Assembly (NCBI RefSeq): GCF_021018745.1
Contig: NZ_CP063845.1
Coordinates: 3,348,001 to 3,412,000, forward strand
Reading direction: 5' to 3'
Source of the DNA: Gloeobacter morelensis MG652769
GTDB taxonomy: Bacteria; Cyanobacteriota; Cyanobacteriia; Gloeobacterales; Gloeobacteraceae
Length of the DNA: 64,000 nucleotides
Positions 52,954-61,913 of the stretch are shown piece by piece. The position numbers and the translations under genes were made by a program. The notes beneath the pieces are model-generated. The model searched no databases, was not told where the DNA came from, and saw only the letters and a program-made list of their open reading frames with translations. Within the stretch, counting starts at the first letter, position 1; each line of letters opens with the position of its first letter.

Positions 52954-53419
52954 ACCCGAGCCGCTTCTCCATCCGGTAGTTGACCAGCTTCTCCCCGCGC
53001 CGGACGACAGTCTGTGCCTGCAACACCCGAAAGCCGCGCCGCTCGAAAAAAGGCCGCGCCGTGATGCTCGCCTCGGTGAACACCCGGTCGAGGCCAAGGC
53101 GCACCGCCTCGGCCTCGACGGCGGCGAGCATCGCCCCGCCCACACCCCGGCCCTGGTAGTCGGCGTGGACATAGAAGCGATCGAGGTGGCCGTCGCTCTC
53201 GAAATCGGTGAATCCGACGACCGCTTCGCCAATCTGCGCCACGACGGCAAAACGGTCGGTCAACTGCCCTTCCCAGACCCGGGAGTCGATCTCCTCCGGT
53301 GCCCAGGCCGCCACTTGCTCAGGCGAGTAGTCCCGAACGTTGATGCGGCGAACGGTATCTCGAAACAAATGGATGAGTGCAGGTGCGTCGCCGGGTTCGT
53401 AGGGGCGCAGCCGGATCAT
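52934..53419 (-). CDS. GNAT-family N-acetyltransferase
   Basis: 161 residues from ATG 53419 (MIRLRPYEPGDAPAL), preceded by AGGGGA. The acetyl-CoA site is DRFYVHADYQGRGVGGAMLAAVEAEA and the C-terminal beta segment is TEASITARPFFERRGFRVLQAQTVVRRGEKLVNYRMEK, which resembles the PhnO/YafP-like putative acetyltransferases. The substrate is unknown. The last 20 bp overlap the end of the M2 peptidase gene on the other strand. Confidence 0.9.
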   Translation of the reverse strand: MIRLRPYEPGDAPALIHLFRDTVRRINVRDYSPEQVAAWAPEEIDSRVWEGQLTDRFAVVAQIGEAVVGFTDFESDGHLDRFYVHADYQGRGVGGAMLAAVEAEAVRLGLDRVFTEASITARPFFERRGFRVLQAQTVVRRGEKLVNYRMEKRLGSIESPN

Positions 53420-53822
53420 CGCAGATCCCCTGGTTGTACAATTTTCTGGCCAATTGTACCGCCGTCCATAGCTGCACGCATGTAAGGCGCTTGACACATC
53501 CCCTACCGAACTGGGGCCAGGTCAACGCCGACACCACCGATCCGATGCTCGAACCCCCCGTGCAGCGCTGGGAGTGGACGCTTCGATCTGACAAAATGCG
53601 AAAGTGCCGCCCAACGGTCCAATGGTGCCCTCACGATGAAACTCATCTCCCAGCAACGGAGCAAGCTAGATCTGGCCTCAGGGAGGCGCTACGGTGCAGG
53701 CGCCTGAGCGGTTGAGGGGGCGGGCGCGTTCTTCTCCGATTTTTCACCATCGCTGCCTACAACCGAATTAGGAGCGCAACGCGGGTCGCCGGGACAAAGG
53801 CCGCCTGCGGGGAGGCCGAGCA
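53420..53822 (+). other. intergenic region upstream of ftsH
   Basis: A 403-bp gap between the GNAT gene (minus) and ftsH (plus). A TTGACA hexamer at 53491-53496 lacks a matching -10 box. Short frames across it (for example 53377-53715) have no coding features. No tRNA or strong terminator was found. Promoters of both flanking genes must lie here. Confidence 0.5.
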
Positions 53823-55703
53823 ATGGGCGAACAATCCGACGGCGAGCGGACGAACACCCCCAAATCCGGACGGGGCTGGGACTACATTGCCGTGCTGGTG
53901 CTGGTGCTGGTGGCGGTGAACCTGCTGGTGCTGCCCGCAGTACTGATGTCCGCATCCGGCCCGAGCGAACCCTACAGCCGGTTTATCGAACAACTCGAGC
54001 AGGGAAAAGTCACCCGCGTACTGGTGGCGGGCGACCGTATCGAATACGAACTGGCGGGCGAGAAAAAACGCCACCGGACGGTGCCCCTGCCCGCCGATCC
54101 GCAACTGGCCGGGCTGCTGCGCCGACACAAAGTCGAATACACGGCGGCGCCCTCCCGCGGTGCCGACTGGCTGCCGGGGGTGCTTGGGTGGTTGATGCTG
54201 CCTCTGGCGGTGTTGGGCTTCTGGTGGCTATTGGGCCGAGGTGGAGCGCAGGGGCCTCAGACACTCACGATGAGCCGTTCGCGGGCGCGCATTTACGCCC
54301 AGGGTTCGACCGGAGTCGCCTTCGGCGATGTGGCCGGCGTCGACGAGGCCAAGGGCGAACTGCAGGAGATTGTCCAGTTTCTCAAGCTGCCCGAGCGCTA
54401 CACCCGCATCGGCGCCAAGATCCCCAAGGGGGTGCTGCTGGTCGGTCCCCCCGGCACCGGCAAGACGCTGCTGGCCAAGGCCGTCGCCGGTGAGGCGGGG
54501 GTGCCGTTTTTTTCGATTTCGGGATCCGAATTTGTCGAACTGTTCGTGGGTGTCGGGGCGGCGCGGGTGCGCGACCTGTTCGAGCAGGCCAAGCAGCAGG
54601 CGCCGTGCATCATCTTCATCGACGAACTAGATGCCATCGGCAAGGCGCGGGTCGGCTCGCCCATGGCTGGGGGCAACGACGAGCGCGAGCAGACCCTCAA
54701 CCAGCTACTGGCCGAGATGGACGGCTTTGCCCCCAACACCGGCGTTATCCTGCTGGCGGCCACCAACCGGCCGGAGAGCCTCGACCCGGCGTTACTCAGG
54801 CCGGGGCGCTTCGATCGGCGGGTACTGGTGGATCGGCCCGATAAAACCGGCCGCCTCGCCATTTTGCAGGTGCACGCCCGACCGGTGAAACTGGCCCCCG
54901 ACGTCGATTTGGTGGCGATGGCGGGGCGGACCGCCGGATTTGCCGGAGCGGATCTGGCCAATTTGATCAACGAGGCGGCGTTGCTCGCAGCCCGCCAGGG
55001 CAAAGCGGCCGTGACCATGGCTGATCTGACGGAGGCGCTCGAGCGGGTGGTGGCGGGCCTGGAGAAGCGCTCGCGCGTGCTGGGGGACGAGGAGCGCGCC
55101 ACGGTCGCCTTCCACGAATCCGGGCACGCGATCGTCGCCCGCCTGGTGCCCTGCACCGGCCGGGTCGAGAAAATCTCGATCGTCCCCCGGGGGATGGCCG
55201 CCCTCGGCTACACGCTGCAACTGCCGGAGGAGGATCGCTTTTTGATGAGCGAGCCCGAGATGCGCGGACGGCTGGCGGTGTTGATGGGCGGTCGGGCGGC
55301 GGAGCACCTGATCTTTGGCGAATTTTCGACCGGCGCTGCGGACGACTTGCAGCAGGCCACCGACCTGGCGCAGCGGATGATCACCCTCTACGGCATGGGC
55401 GCGGACCTTGGTCCGGTCGCCTTTGAAAAACCGCAGTCGGAATTTTTGGGCGGGACGGTGCTGCGCCGCCCCGTGAGCGAAGCGGTCGCCGAGCAAATCG
55501 ATCGCGCACTGCGCGCAGTGCTCGAAAGTGCCTACGCCCGCGCCCTCGACCTGTTGCGGGTCAACGGGCCGCTCTTGGAGGAGATGGCCCGGCTGTTGCT
55601 GGTGCAGGAGGTGCTTGAGGGCCCGCAGTTGCGCGCGCTGTTGGATCGGGCGGTGTCGCTTGCGGAGCCGCGGACGGCACTGTGCAAGCAAAGCGCCCCA
55701 TAG
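53823..55703 (+). CDS. ftsH: ATP-dependent zinc metalloprotease FtsH
   Basis: 626 residues. Membrane AAA+ protease that degrades damaged membrane proteins; cyanobacterial FtsH removes damaged D1. Two membrane helices (about 23-43 and 116-138) flank the periplasmic part. The AAA domain has Walker A GPPGTGKT (about 207), Walker [12 protein letters not shown] and the SRH segment [19 protein letters not shown]. The zinc site is HESGH (about 431). It sits about 3 kb downstream of psbA. A GGGGAGG lies before the ATG. Confidence 0.95.
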   Translation: MGEQSDGERTNTPKSGRGWDYIAVLVLVLVAVNLLVLPAVLMSASGPSEPYSRFIEQLEQGKVTRVLVAGDRIEYELAGEKKRHRTVPLPADPQLAGLLRRHKVEYTAAPSRGADWLPGVLGWLMLPLAVLGFWWLLGRGGAQGPQTLTMSRSRARIYAQGSTGVAFGDVAGVDEAKGELQEIVQFLKLPERYTRIGAKIPKGVLLVGPPGTGKTLLAKAVAGEAGVPFFSISGSEFVELFVGVGAARVRDLFEQAKQQAPCIIFIDELDAIGKARVGSPMAGGNDEREQTLNQLLAEMDGFAPNTGVILLAATNRPESLDPALLRPGRFDRRVLVDRPDKTGRLAILQVHARPVKLAPDVDLVAMAGRTAGFAGADLANLINEAALLAARQGKAAVTMADLTEALERVVAGLEKRSRVLGDEERATVAFHESGHAIVARLVPCTGRVEKISIVPRGMAALGYTLQLPEEDRFLMSEPEMRGRLAVLMGGRAAEHLIFGEFSTGAADDLQQATDLAQRMITLYGMGADLGPVAFEKPQSEFLGGTVLRRPVSEAVAEQIDRALRAVLESAYARALDLLRVNGPLLEEMARLLLVQEVLEGPQLRALLDRAVSLAEPRTALCKQSAP

Positions 55704-55811
55704 AGCAGTTTGCGATCGAACGTGACACAAACTAACCGGCAAAACTCACTTCTGAAGGCTCTTGGCTATTATGCCGTTCCATGTCTGACTGAAAAACGCT
55801 CTGAGGCCCGC

Positions 55812-56507
55812 CTACATCAGAACCGAGTCGTCGCCTTCGTCGTTGTAGGCAAATCCGAACGATTCTTCCTCCGCCGCTTCGCCAGGCATGAAGATCTCGG
55901 CAAGATCAAAGCCGTTCTCTTCGCCGCCCGGTTCCATACCGGTCGAGGCCTGACTGAACAGCTCGCCCTCGGCGCTGCCGCTATCCGCCACTTCGCTCTG
56001 CCCGCCGAAGCCGAAGCGCTCCGCCAGGTTATCGAGCCCCATGCTCGCGAACATATCTCCGAGGCCGCCGGAGAGCCCCTCTTGCTCCGGCGGCTGCTCA
56101 TCTTCCCCTTCCATGCGTCCGCGCGCTTCGTCGAGCAGAGCCTGGGCGCGGTCCTCCTCGGAGATTTCGCCGCTTGCCACCAACTCACTGAGATTGGTTT
56201 CCGGATTGGCGAGCATTTCAGGGGTGATCTCCTGCTCGTCCTGCGAGAACATCTCGCTCAGGCCCATCATCGCGTTGGCGAGGGTGAAACCACCCATCAC
56301 ATCGGCGAACTGGCCCATGTTTTCTTGGTTGATGTCGAGGCCCATAAACGAGAACCCTTCCTGTGAGCCATTCTCATCGCCCGCCGCCAGCAAATTTTCA
56401 GCCCCGGCCATCTGCGAGCCCAGGCTTGTCCCCGGCTGCTCTTCCATCGCCACAGCGTTCTCGACTTCGTAGCCGGCTTCAAACCCAACAGACTCTGAAC
56501 CTTCCAT
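55812..56507 (-). CDS. acidic Met/Glu-rich hypothetical protein
   Basis: 231 residues from ATG 56507, chosen because GGGAG lies 7 nt before it; a GTG 8 codons upstream is an alternative. Strongly acidic, with few basic residues and repeated hydrophobic patches such as FSFMGLDINQENMGQFADVMGGFTLANAMMGLSEMF and SGGLGDMFASMGLDNLAERFGFGG. No signal peptide, membrane helix or enzyme motif. A glycine/Met amphipathic protein of unknown role. It is the last gene of the cluster 60330 to 55812 on the minus strand. Confidence 0.75.
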   Translation of the reverse strand: MEGSESVGFEAGYEVENAVAMEEQPGTSLGSQMAGAENLLAAGDENGSQEGFSFMGLDINQENMGQFADVMGGFTLANAMMGLSEMFSQDEQEITPEMLANPETNLSELVASGEISEEDRAQALLDEARGRMEGEDEQPPEQEGLSGGLGDMFASMGLDNLAERFGFGGQSEVADSGSAEGELFSQASTGMEPGGEENGFDLAEIFMPGEAAEEESFGFAYNDEGDDSVLM

Positions 56508-56604
56508 CGCTTCGCTCCCTATTGCTTCCACGGACGCCAGCCTCTAGGGAGAAGCGGGCAAAAAGTAGATCGGCAATTTTCCTGGGCTAATTTTGCAGGT
56601 ACTT

Positions 56605-57519
56605 TTATCCAATTCCCCACTCCTCGTGCTCGTCTTGGTCCAGGGCCGGATCCTCCGCAAGTGCGAAATTCTCGTCGTATTCCTCTTCTGTAGAAATGCT
56701 TTTGACTGTTTGCGCAGCAAACGCGTCTTCTGCTGCAAAATCCGCCTCGGCGGGCGACGCCGCTTCGGCCTGCGGATCCTCTTCGAAACCAAAATTTGTC
56801 GCCAGATCGCCGAAACCGTCAAAGGTATTCTCGACAAAATCTCCAAAGCCGCCCTCTTCGGAGGCGCTCGCTTCGGGGTCGGCGGGGAGGGTGCCATCCT
56901 CTTCTGCCGCCAGGGCTTCGCCTCCTCCCAAAAGCGCGCCGCCCAGGCCCAACAGACCCGCACCGGCGACGACCGTGGTGGTGACCGGTGCGACGACAAA
57001 CGCGGCGGTGAGCAGTCCAGCACCCAGGAGTACTCCCCCGGCGACGGCGGCACCCTCGGCCAGGTTGCCCTGCTCCTCAGGGCTCAGACCAAACAGCGAC
57101 GGGCCACCTTCATCCTCCGGTGTCTCTTCCACCGGCCCGTCGAGCGGTCCTTCAAGCGCTTCGCGTTCCCGGTCGCGCTCGCGCTGTTCCTGTCGGTATT
57201 TTTCGCTCTCCTGGGCGTCGCGCATCATCTCGTCCTGCTGCTCGGGGGTAAGGATGACCGCGTCGTCCTCGAGGTCTTCCTCAGGCAACTCCAATCCGGC
57301 GCGCTGGCGGATCTCCTCGGTGCCCAGATCGCGCCAGTCGGCGCCTTCGGGCACCTCGACTTTGGTATCGCCCGCATCCTGAGGCTCCCTGAGCCTTTGC
57401 CATTCGGAGTACCCCGGATCCCCCGGCTTGAGATTGGCGGTGTCGATCTGCGGTGTCAGGGGGCTGGGCGGTCCTTCCTCAAAACCACCACCGCGCCAGT
57501 TGGGATTCGGGCCTACCAT
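56605..57519 (-). CDS. acidic protein with a Gly-rich hydrophobic hairpin
   Basis: 304 residues, AAGGAG 7 nt before the ATG. The N-terminal 130 residues are polar and charged (QESEKYRQEQRERDRERE, probable coiled coil). A 50-residue stretch at about 155-208 is hydrophobic and glycine-rich (GAAVAGGVLLGAGLLTAAF, then VVAGAGLLGLGGALLGGGEAL), like a membrane-inserting hairpin or glycine zipper. The last 90 residues are very acidic (FGDFVENTFDGFGDLATNFGFEEDPQ). No known family recognised. The pattern resembles a pore or translocation segment with disordered flanks, which is inference only. Confidence 0.75.
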   Translation of the reverse strand: MVGPNPNWRGGGFEEGPPSPLTPQIDTANLKPGDPGYSEWQRLREPQDAGDTKVEVPEGADWRDLGTEEIRQRAGLELPEEDLEDDAVILTPEQQDEMMRDAQESEKYRQEQRERDREREALEGPLDGPVEETPEDEGGPSLFGLSPEEQGNLAEGAAVAGGVLLGAGLLTAAFVVAPVTTTVVAGAGLLGLGGALLGGGEALAAEEDGTLPADPEASASEEGGFGDFVENTFDGFGDLATNFGFEEDPQAEAASPAEADFAAEDAFAAQTVKSISTEEEYDENFALAEDPALDQDEHEEWGIG

Positions 57520-57589
57520 GTCTGTGCTCCTTGTCGCTCCACGATTTCAAGGCGCTAGGGACAAGTCCGCCGCCAGAACGTCAGGTCAA

Positions 57590-57832
57590 TCAGAGCGGCG
57601 TCTCCTCCGGCACCGGTTCGGGGTGCCCGGGAGCGGGGGTGGGGGTGGGCAAGTCCGGGGGCAGAGGCTCCGGCGGCAGCGGCGCGGGCGTCGGGAATGG
57701 CCCGGGTTTGGGCAAAGGTGGACCGGGTGATGGCGGTTCGGGCTCGGGAACCGCCGGACCGGGGATAGGTTGCGGCTTGGGAAACGGGATTTCGACCGCC
57801 GCCGCACCGGCTGCACGGATTGCAATTGCCAT
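57590..57832 (-). CDS. proline-rich small protein
   Basis: 80 residues, about 40 percent proline. It begins MAIAIRAAGAAAVEIPFPKP and continues as P-x-P and PEP-like repeats (EPEPPSPGPPLP). GGGGAG lies 6 nt before the ATG, which supports real translation despite low complexity. The N-terminal 14 residues are mildly hydrophobic but not a standard signal. It is the first of three unusual genes downstream of the response regulator. Function unknown; a linker-like or wall-spanning role is possible. Confidence 0.65.
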   Translation of the reverse strand: MAIAIRAAGAAAVEIPFPKPQPIPGPAVPEPEPPSPGPPLPKPGPFPTPAPLPPEPLPPDLPTPTPAPGHPEPVPEETPL

Positions 57833-57917
57833 GGGTTTCTCCCCGCTGAAGCTTACCTGTGCATCCTACGGAACGGCGACCCTACCGTCATCGGGAGAAA
57901 GAGAGAGCCGGAAGCAC

Positions 57918-58607
57918 TCACGCCTCCGGCACCACGAACCGGTACCCGGAGCCGTGCACCGTGAGGATATAGCGCGGTTCTTTGGGATTGTCTTCGAGCT
58001 TGGAGCGCAGCCGGGCGATGTGAAAGTCGATGGTGCGGTTGGTGACGGCGGTGTCGTAGCCCCAGACTTCCTGATAAATTTTTTCGCGGTCCACCGTCTG
58101 TCCGGCGTTGCGAAACAGACACTCCAGCACCTGGAATTCCCGCGAGGAGAGGTCGAGCTTTTGGCGGTTTTTGCAGACGCTCATGCGCTGAAAATCGATC
58201 TCCAGATCTCCTACGCTTACGTGTTGGGAAGGTTTGCTCTGGTGGGTGCGGCGCAGGACCGCCTCGATGCGGGCCAGCAACTCATCGATGTTAAAAGGTT
58301 TGCTGAGGTAATCATCCGCCCCGAGCCGCAGGCCGAAGACCTTGTCGGTGTCGAGGCCGCGGGCAGTCAGCATGATGATCGGCGTGACGACGTTCTCGGA
58401 GCGCAGGCGTTGGCAAACTTCCAGCCCGCTCATGCGCGGCAGCATCAAGTCAAGAATGATAAGTTGCAGTCCCGGCTCGCGGCCCAACTCCAAAGCAGCG
58501 CGGCCGTCGCGCGCGAGCGTCACCGTGTAGCCTTCCGATTCGAGGGTCTTGCGCAGCACCTGCGCCAGGGTCTCGTCGTCCTCAACGACCAAAATGGGGT
58601 TGCTCAT
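57918..58607 (-). CDS. OmpR/PhoB-family response regulator
   Basis: 229 residues. Receiver domain with ILVVEDDE, the phospho-Asp in LQLIILDLMLPRMSG (about 53), LTARG and KPF. The winged-helix domain carries LSSREFQVLECLFRNAGQTVDREKIYQEVWGYDTAVTNRTIDFHIARLRSKLED. It is overlapped 26 bp by the histidine kinase gene upstream, so the pair is co-translated. It would bind DNA direct repeats when phosphorylated. Targets unknown; the three following genes are natural candidates. Confidence 0.96.
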   Translation of the reverse strand: MSNPILVVEDDETLAQVLRKTLESEGYTVTLARDGRAALELGREPGLQLIILDLMLPRMSGLEVCQRLRSENVVTPIIMLTARGLDTDKVFGLRLGADDYLSKPFNIDELLARIEAVLRRTHQSKPSQHVSVGDLEIDFQRMSVCKNRQKLDLSSREFQVLECLFRNAGQTVDREKIYQEVWGYDTAVTNRTIDFHIARLRSKLEDNPKEPRYILTVHGSGYRFVVPEA

Positions 58608-60330
58608 GGGGAATTTTTACGGTGAATGTGCTGCCGATGCCGACGCGGCTTTCGACCAGAATCTGCCCACGGTGGGCATTGACGATCTGCGAAGCGATGG
58701 CCAGTCCCAGCCCGGTCCCCTCGGTGTCGCTCACCAGGCCGTTGCGCACCCGGTAAAACTTCTGAAAGATAAACGCCTGCTCCTCGGCCGGGATACCCAC
58801 GCCCCGGTCCTCGACCAGCAGATGCAGTATACGCTTCTCGCCGAAGCCGCTCCAGTAGGACTGCACCCGCACCCAGGGCTGGGCGTCGCCTGAGTAGCGC
58901 ACGGCATTGTCGATCAGATTCATCAGCACCGTGGTGAGGGCGTTGGCGTCGCCGGTGACCTGGCCAGTGGCTACTTCGCCCCTGGCGATAATCGCCTCTG
59001 GGTGGGCCGCCTGCGATAGACCGATGGCGTGGTCAATCAGTTCCGGCACGCTCAGCGGTGCCGGTTTCATCAACAGCTGGCGCGATTCGAGCTTGGCCAT
59101 CGTGAGCACCTTCTCGACCACCGAGGTGAGTCGGCGCGCTTCGGCCAGAATATAGCCGGAAAATTGTTTGGTTTCCTGGACGCCGCTCGCCCGGCCGGAG
59201 GCAATCAGCTGGGCGGAGGCGATGATCCCAGCCAGGGGTGTCTTTAGATCGTGGGAGACCCCGGCTACGATATCGGTCTGCAACTCGGAGACTTTTACCG
59301 CCACCAGCCCGGCCCGAAAGAGAACCACCAGCAACATCCCCAACAGCACCGCGACGATGCCGCTCGCCCAGAACATCTGGGTGAGGCTGCGCTCGGTGGC
59401 CTGCTTGAAGTTGCTGCGGGTGATGGCCGAAAGCTCCCAACCGGTCAAAAAGCGCTGCTCGGGGGTGATCCGAAAATCGGCGCGGATAAAATCGCTGCAA
59501 TCGACGTTCTTGTCCCAGCCGGGATCTTTGTAGAGCACCTGCCCCTTTTCGTCTTTGACCTGGTAGTAGTAGGTCGTGCCGGCCAGTTGCGAATCGAGGG
59601 GAGTGGTATCGAAGCGGTTGGTCGCTCCGGTCTGGGTCTGGTATTTGAAGTTGTCCTTGAAATCTTTCTTGGTCAAAGTGAGGCCCATGACTGCTTTGAT
59701 CGGACGCAGGGGGGGGGTGTCGGAATTGACGAGCGGTGCCGGGGACATCGTGTGCAGCAGCACCAGCATTTCGCTTTTGGCGTCGTAGTAGTACTGGTGG
59801 CCGGTGTCCTGCCGCTCCGGCGGCAGGGTAAAGAAGTACTCGCGGGCGCGGGCGACTGCGGATCGCCGTGCCGGGTTGTCGCTGTCGCTGCGGCCAAAAT
59901 AGTTCTGCCAGCTGCCGTCGGGTTCCTTTGCGAAAATAAATAGCGCCAGTTGCGCCTCTTTTTTCTTTGCCATATGCCCGTTGCTGGTATTTTGAAGCGC
60001 ACCGACGATGGTCCCGGCGATCCCGGGTTTGCCGCTGAATAGCTCGTTGTGCTCGCGATCGACAGAATGGAAAACTTCGCTAGAGCCGCTATAGATGTCG
60101 GTGTAGATTCTAAGCGCCATCCGGCCGAGCAGGCTCTGCATCTGCTCTTGCAGGGCTCTGGTTCCCTGCTGCTCGTACTGGACCATCGACTGGTACTGCA
60201 GCACATTGAGCGTGCCGATGGGGACGATCACCCCCAGCAGAATAATCGCCATCGCCTTCAACTGGTGTTTGAGGCTCCATTGGATGGCTGCATAAAAATT
60301 CTTTTCGATTGCAGAAGTGATCTTGCTCAT
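58582..60330 (-). CDS. sensor histidine kinase with large extracytoplasmic domain
   Basis: 582 residues. Membrane helix near 25-46, a periplasmic sensor of about 270 residues that looks like a double-Cache domain (YQYYYDAKSEMLVLLHTMSPAPL), a second helix near 325-345, then the DHp box VSHDLKTPLAGIIASAQLIA with the phosphoacceptor His. The ATPase part has NLIDNAVRYSG, DRGVGIP, FIFQKFYRV and TGLGLAIASQI. It autophosphorylates and passes phosphate to the overlapping response regulator. The ligand is unknown. It starts the minus-strand cluster. Confidence 0.95.
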   Translation of the reverse strand: MSKITSAIEKNFYAAIQWSLKHQLKAMAIILLGVIVPIGTLNVLQYQSMVQYEQQGTRALQEQMQSLLGRMALRIYTDIYSGSSEVFHSVDREHNELFSGKPGIAGTIVGALQNTSNGHMAKKKEAQLALFIFAKEPDGSWQNYFGRSDSDNPARRSAVARAREYFFTLPPERQDTGHQYYYDAKSEMLVLLHTMSPAPLVNSDTPPLRPIKAVMGLTLTKKDFKDNFKYQTQTGATNRFDTTPLDSQLAGTTYYYQVKDEKGQVLYKDPGWDKNVDCSDFIRADFRITPEQRFLTGWELSAITRSNFKQATERSLTQMFWASGIVAVLLGMLLVVLFRAGLVAVKVSELQTDIVAGVSHDLKTPLAGIIASAQLIASGRASGVQETKQFSGYILAEARRLTSVVEKVLTMAKLESRQLLMKPAPLSVPELIDHAIGLSQAAHPEAIIARGEVATGQVTGDANALTTVLMNLIDNAVRYSGDAQPWVRVQSYWSGFGEKRILHLLVEDRGVGIPAEEQAFIFQKFYRVRNGLVSDTEGTGLGLAIASQIVNAHRGQILVESRVGIGSTFTVKIPHEQPHFGR

Positions 60331-60514
60331 CGGTGTGGATCCCGTTAGTCGTCAGGATAGCCCATCGATCCCACTCCAGATGTGAGATTTTATGAGTCGC
60401 GATGAGCGGTTGCCTTCGGCCTCTCGCACAACTTCATAAGCGCGCTACAAGCGTTGCGCGACCAGGAATTGCGCTCCTATTAAAGTGAAGCTGTCGACAC
60501 CGGAGTACCTATCC

Positions 60515-60670
60515 ATGTTGAAAGAAGCCCCGTTCGATGTCTTCGTGCATCTGGTGCTGTTGGGCATCGTCCTTTTGACGGTGACCGCCTCGGTGCTGTC
60601 GCTGCCGACTGTCGCACCCACCGAATCCACCACCGTCGTGCGCAGCCTGAGCGCAGTCTTCAAAGCCTGA
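60515..60670 (+). CDS. tiny single-pass membrane protein
   Basis: 51 residues from ATG 60515, with GGAG 9 nt upstream; a GTG 10 codons earlier is possible. One hydrophobic helix at about 10-31 (FVHLVLLGIVLLTVTASVLSL), a short acidic N-terminus and a Thr/Ser-rich tail ending VFKA. The size and shape resemble small photosystem or bioenergetic subunits, but I cannot match a known one. A second tiny membrane ORF follows 45 nt downstream. Confidence 0.5.
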   Translation: MLKEAPFDVFVHLVLLGIVLLTVTASVLSLPTVAPTESTTVVRSLSAVFKA

Positions 60671-60715
60671 AAATCGGCAGCCTCCAAAGCTTTCCACATT
60701 GTTAGCGAGTTCGTT

Positions 60716-60871
60716 ATGAAATGTTCTTGCGTCGATCCGTTGTTGTCCACAAGCAGCCTGCCGACGATTCCCTCGTCGCTGGCCGTGCGCCTGCAGGCCC
60801 TGTCGCTGGCGCTCCTTGTCTTTTTGCTGGCTAACGGTTTTTTCCTGGCCGCCTGTACTCGGCCTCTCTAG
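60716..60871 (+). CDS. second tiny membrane protein or lipoprotein
   Basis: 51 residues. A cytosolic-type N-terminus with two cysteines (MKCSCVDPLL) is followed by one hydrophobic helix (ALSLALLVFLLANGFFLAAC) and four final residues. The Cys near the end is not placed as a normal lipobox. The ORF is in line with the preceding one. No strong ribosome site. Coding status rests on the clean helix and the absence of any overlapping gene. Confidence 0.35.
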   Translation: MKCSCVDPLLSTSSLPTIPSSLAVRLQALSLALLVFLLANGFFLAACTRPL

Positions 60872-60893
60872 CCAAAGGGCCGATTCCCGACGC

Positions 60894-61595
60894 TCAACTG
60901 GCAGTGCTGTCATCTTGAGCGAGCGGTAATTGGGCAATCTGCTGGGTGAACCAGGTAGCAGCACTGGTATTCGTGCCCTCACCCAGCCGTTGCAGCGCCT
61001 GTTCCAGCAAGGCTATCGGCAAACCTGCCAGGGCGCGCGATGTGCTGCAAACTCGATACTGGCTGTTTTCGGCCAATTCAAAGGCGAATACCCGTCCTCC
61101 CTGGACATCCACTACCCAGTATTCGGGAATGCCCAAAGCGGCATACAGATGTTTTTGTTCGTCTAAGTCGCTTGTGAGGGTGGTGTCGGAGATTTCGCCC
61201 ACCAGATCCGGCACGCGCGTTCGCCTCAGGTCAACCCGGCGTGGCTCTCCCGGTTGCCATCGGGGAAAGTTCTCGCCGACATAGAGCACCAGATCCGGTG
61301 CGCAGGCTTGGGTTTCAGGCTTCTCCAGCAAGCAGCGCCCCAGGGAGGTAAACAGTTGCCCCGGGTATTGAATAGCCCAGAAACCAAAGATCATCGTAAA
61401 CAAATCGCTCACACCCGCATGGTTGATCCCTTCTCCACCCATATCCACCCACAGCCAGCCGCGATCGAAGGCCAACTTCATCCGCTCGCGAATGGGCGCG
61501 TCGCGCAGGGCGACATAATCCGACCAGCCGGCCCGGTGCCACCGCCGCAAAGGGGGCAAACCGGCGGACAACTGTGAAGGAGAAATTGCGGTCAT
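60894..61595 (-). CDS. Uma2-family (DUF820) PD-(D/E)XK nuclease-like protein
   Basis: 233 residues. The core segments are APDLVLYVGENFPRW, VPDLVGEISDTTLTSDLDEQKHLYAALGIPEYWVVDVQGGRVFAF, with Asp, Glu and Lys in PD-(D/E)XK order. It is longer than the member at 6828-7370, with an extra N-terminal part (LRRWHRAGWSDYVALRDAPIRERMK). Natural function unknown; nuclease activity is fold-based inference. It lies convergent with the tiny membrane ORFs and divergent from the DUF2839 gene. Confidence 0.88.
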   Translation of the reverse strand: MTAISPSQLSAGLPPLRRWHRAGWSDYVALRDAPIRERMKLAFDRGWLWVDMGGEGINHAGVSDLFTMIFGFWAIQYPGQLFTSLGRCLLEKPETQACAPDLVLYVGENFPRWQPGEPRRVDLRRTRVPDLVGEISDTTLTSDLDEQKHLYAALGIPEYWVVDVQGGRVFAFELAENSQYRVCSTSRALAGLPIALLEQALQRLGEGTNTSAATWFTQQIAQLPLAQDDSTAS

Positions 61596-61697
61596 CAGTT
61601 CAGTTGGGCGCTTCGCTTCCGATTATAAAGAGGCCCACCGGCGACCCGAGATCCAAAGGGCCGGAACTACACTGAAAAGGTGCACCGAGGACAAGCG

Positions 61698-61913
61698 ATG
61701 GGCGAGAGCAAGCGGCGCAAAGACCAGATGGGCGCGCTCTACGGCAATCCCGACAAAGCGTACCTGATCCCGGGTCTGCCGATCACCAAGGAGCAAAGCC
61801 GCTACTGGTACAAATTCACCGTCACCGGCACCTGGATCTGCATCGGGGTGATTGCACTCATCTGGGTGGTCGTTAACTTCGGCCACTATATGAAATGGTG
61901 GGGCGTCCAGTAG
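61698..61913 (+). CDS. DUF2839-family small membrane protein
   Basis: 71 residues from ATG 61698, GAGG 7 nt upstream. The start MGESKRRKDQMGALYG and LPITKEQ match the DUF2839 pattern (MGEAKRRK-type N-terminus, then one membrane helix: TGTWICIGVIALIWVVVNFGHYM). The family is largely cyanobacterial and uncharacterised. Its last 19 bp overlap the start of rlmD in another frame, so the two are probably translationally coupled. Confidence 0.88.
   Translation: MGESKRRKDQMGALYGNPDKAYLIPGLPITKEQSRYWYKFTVTGTWICIGVIALIWVVVNFGHYMKWWGVQ

Noticed and set aside
53491-53519. TTGACA as a -35 box for ftsH
   Set aside because: The sequence 16-18 bp downstream has no resemblance to a -10 box.
53530-53620. A GTTCGAG segment on the minus strand that looked like a tRNA T-loop
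   Set aside because: The flanking bases cannot form the T-stem or an acceptor stem.
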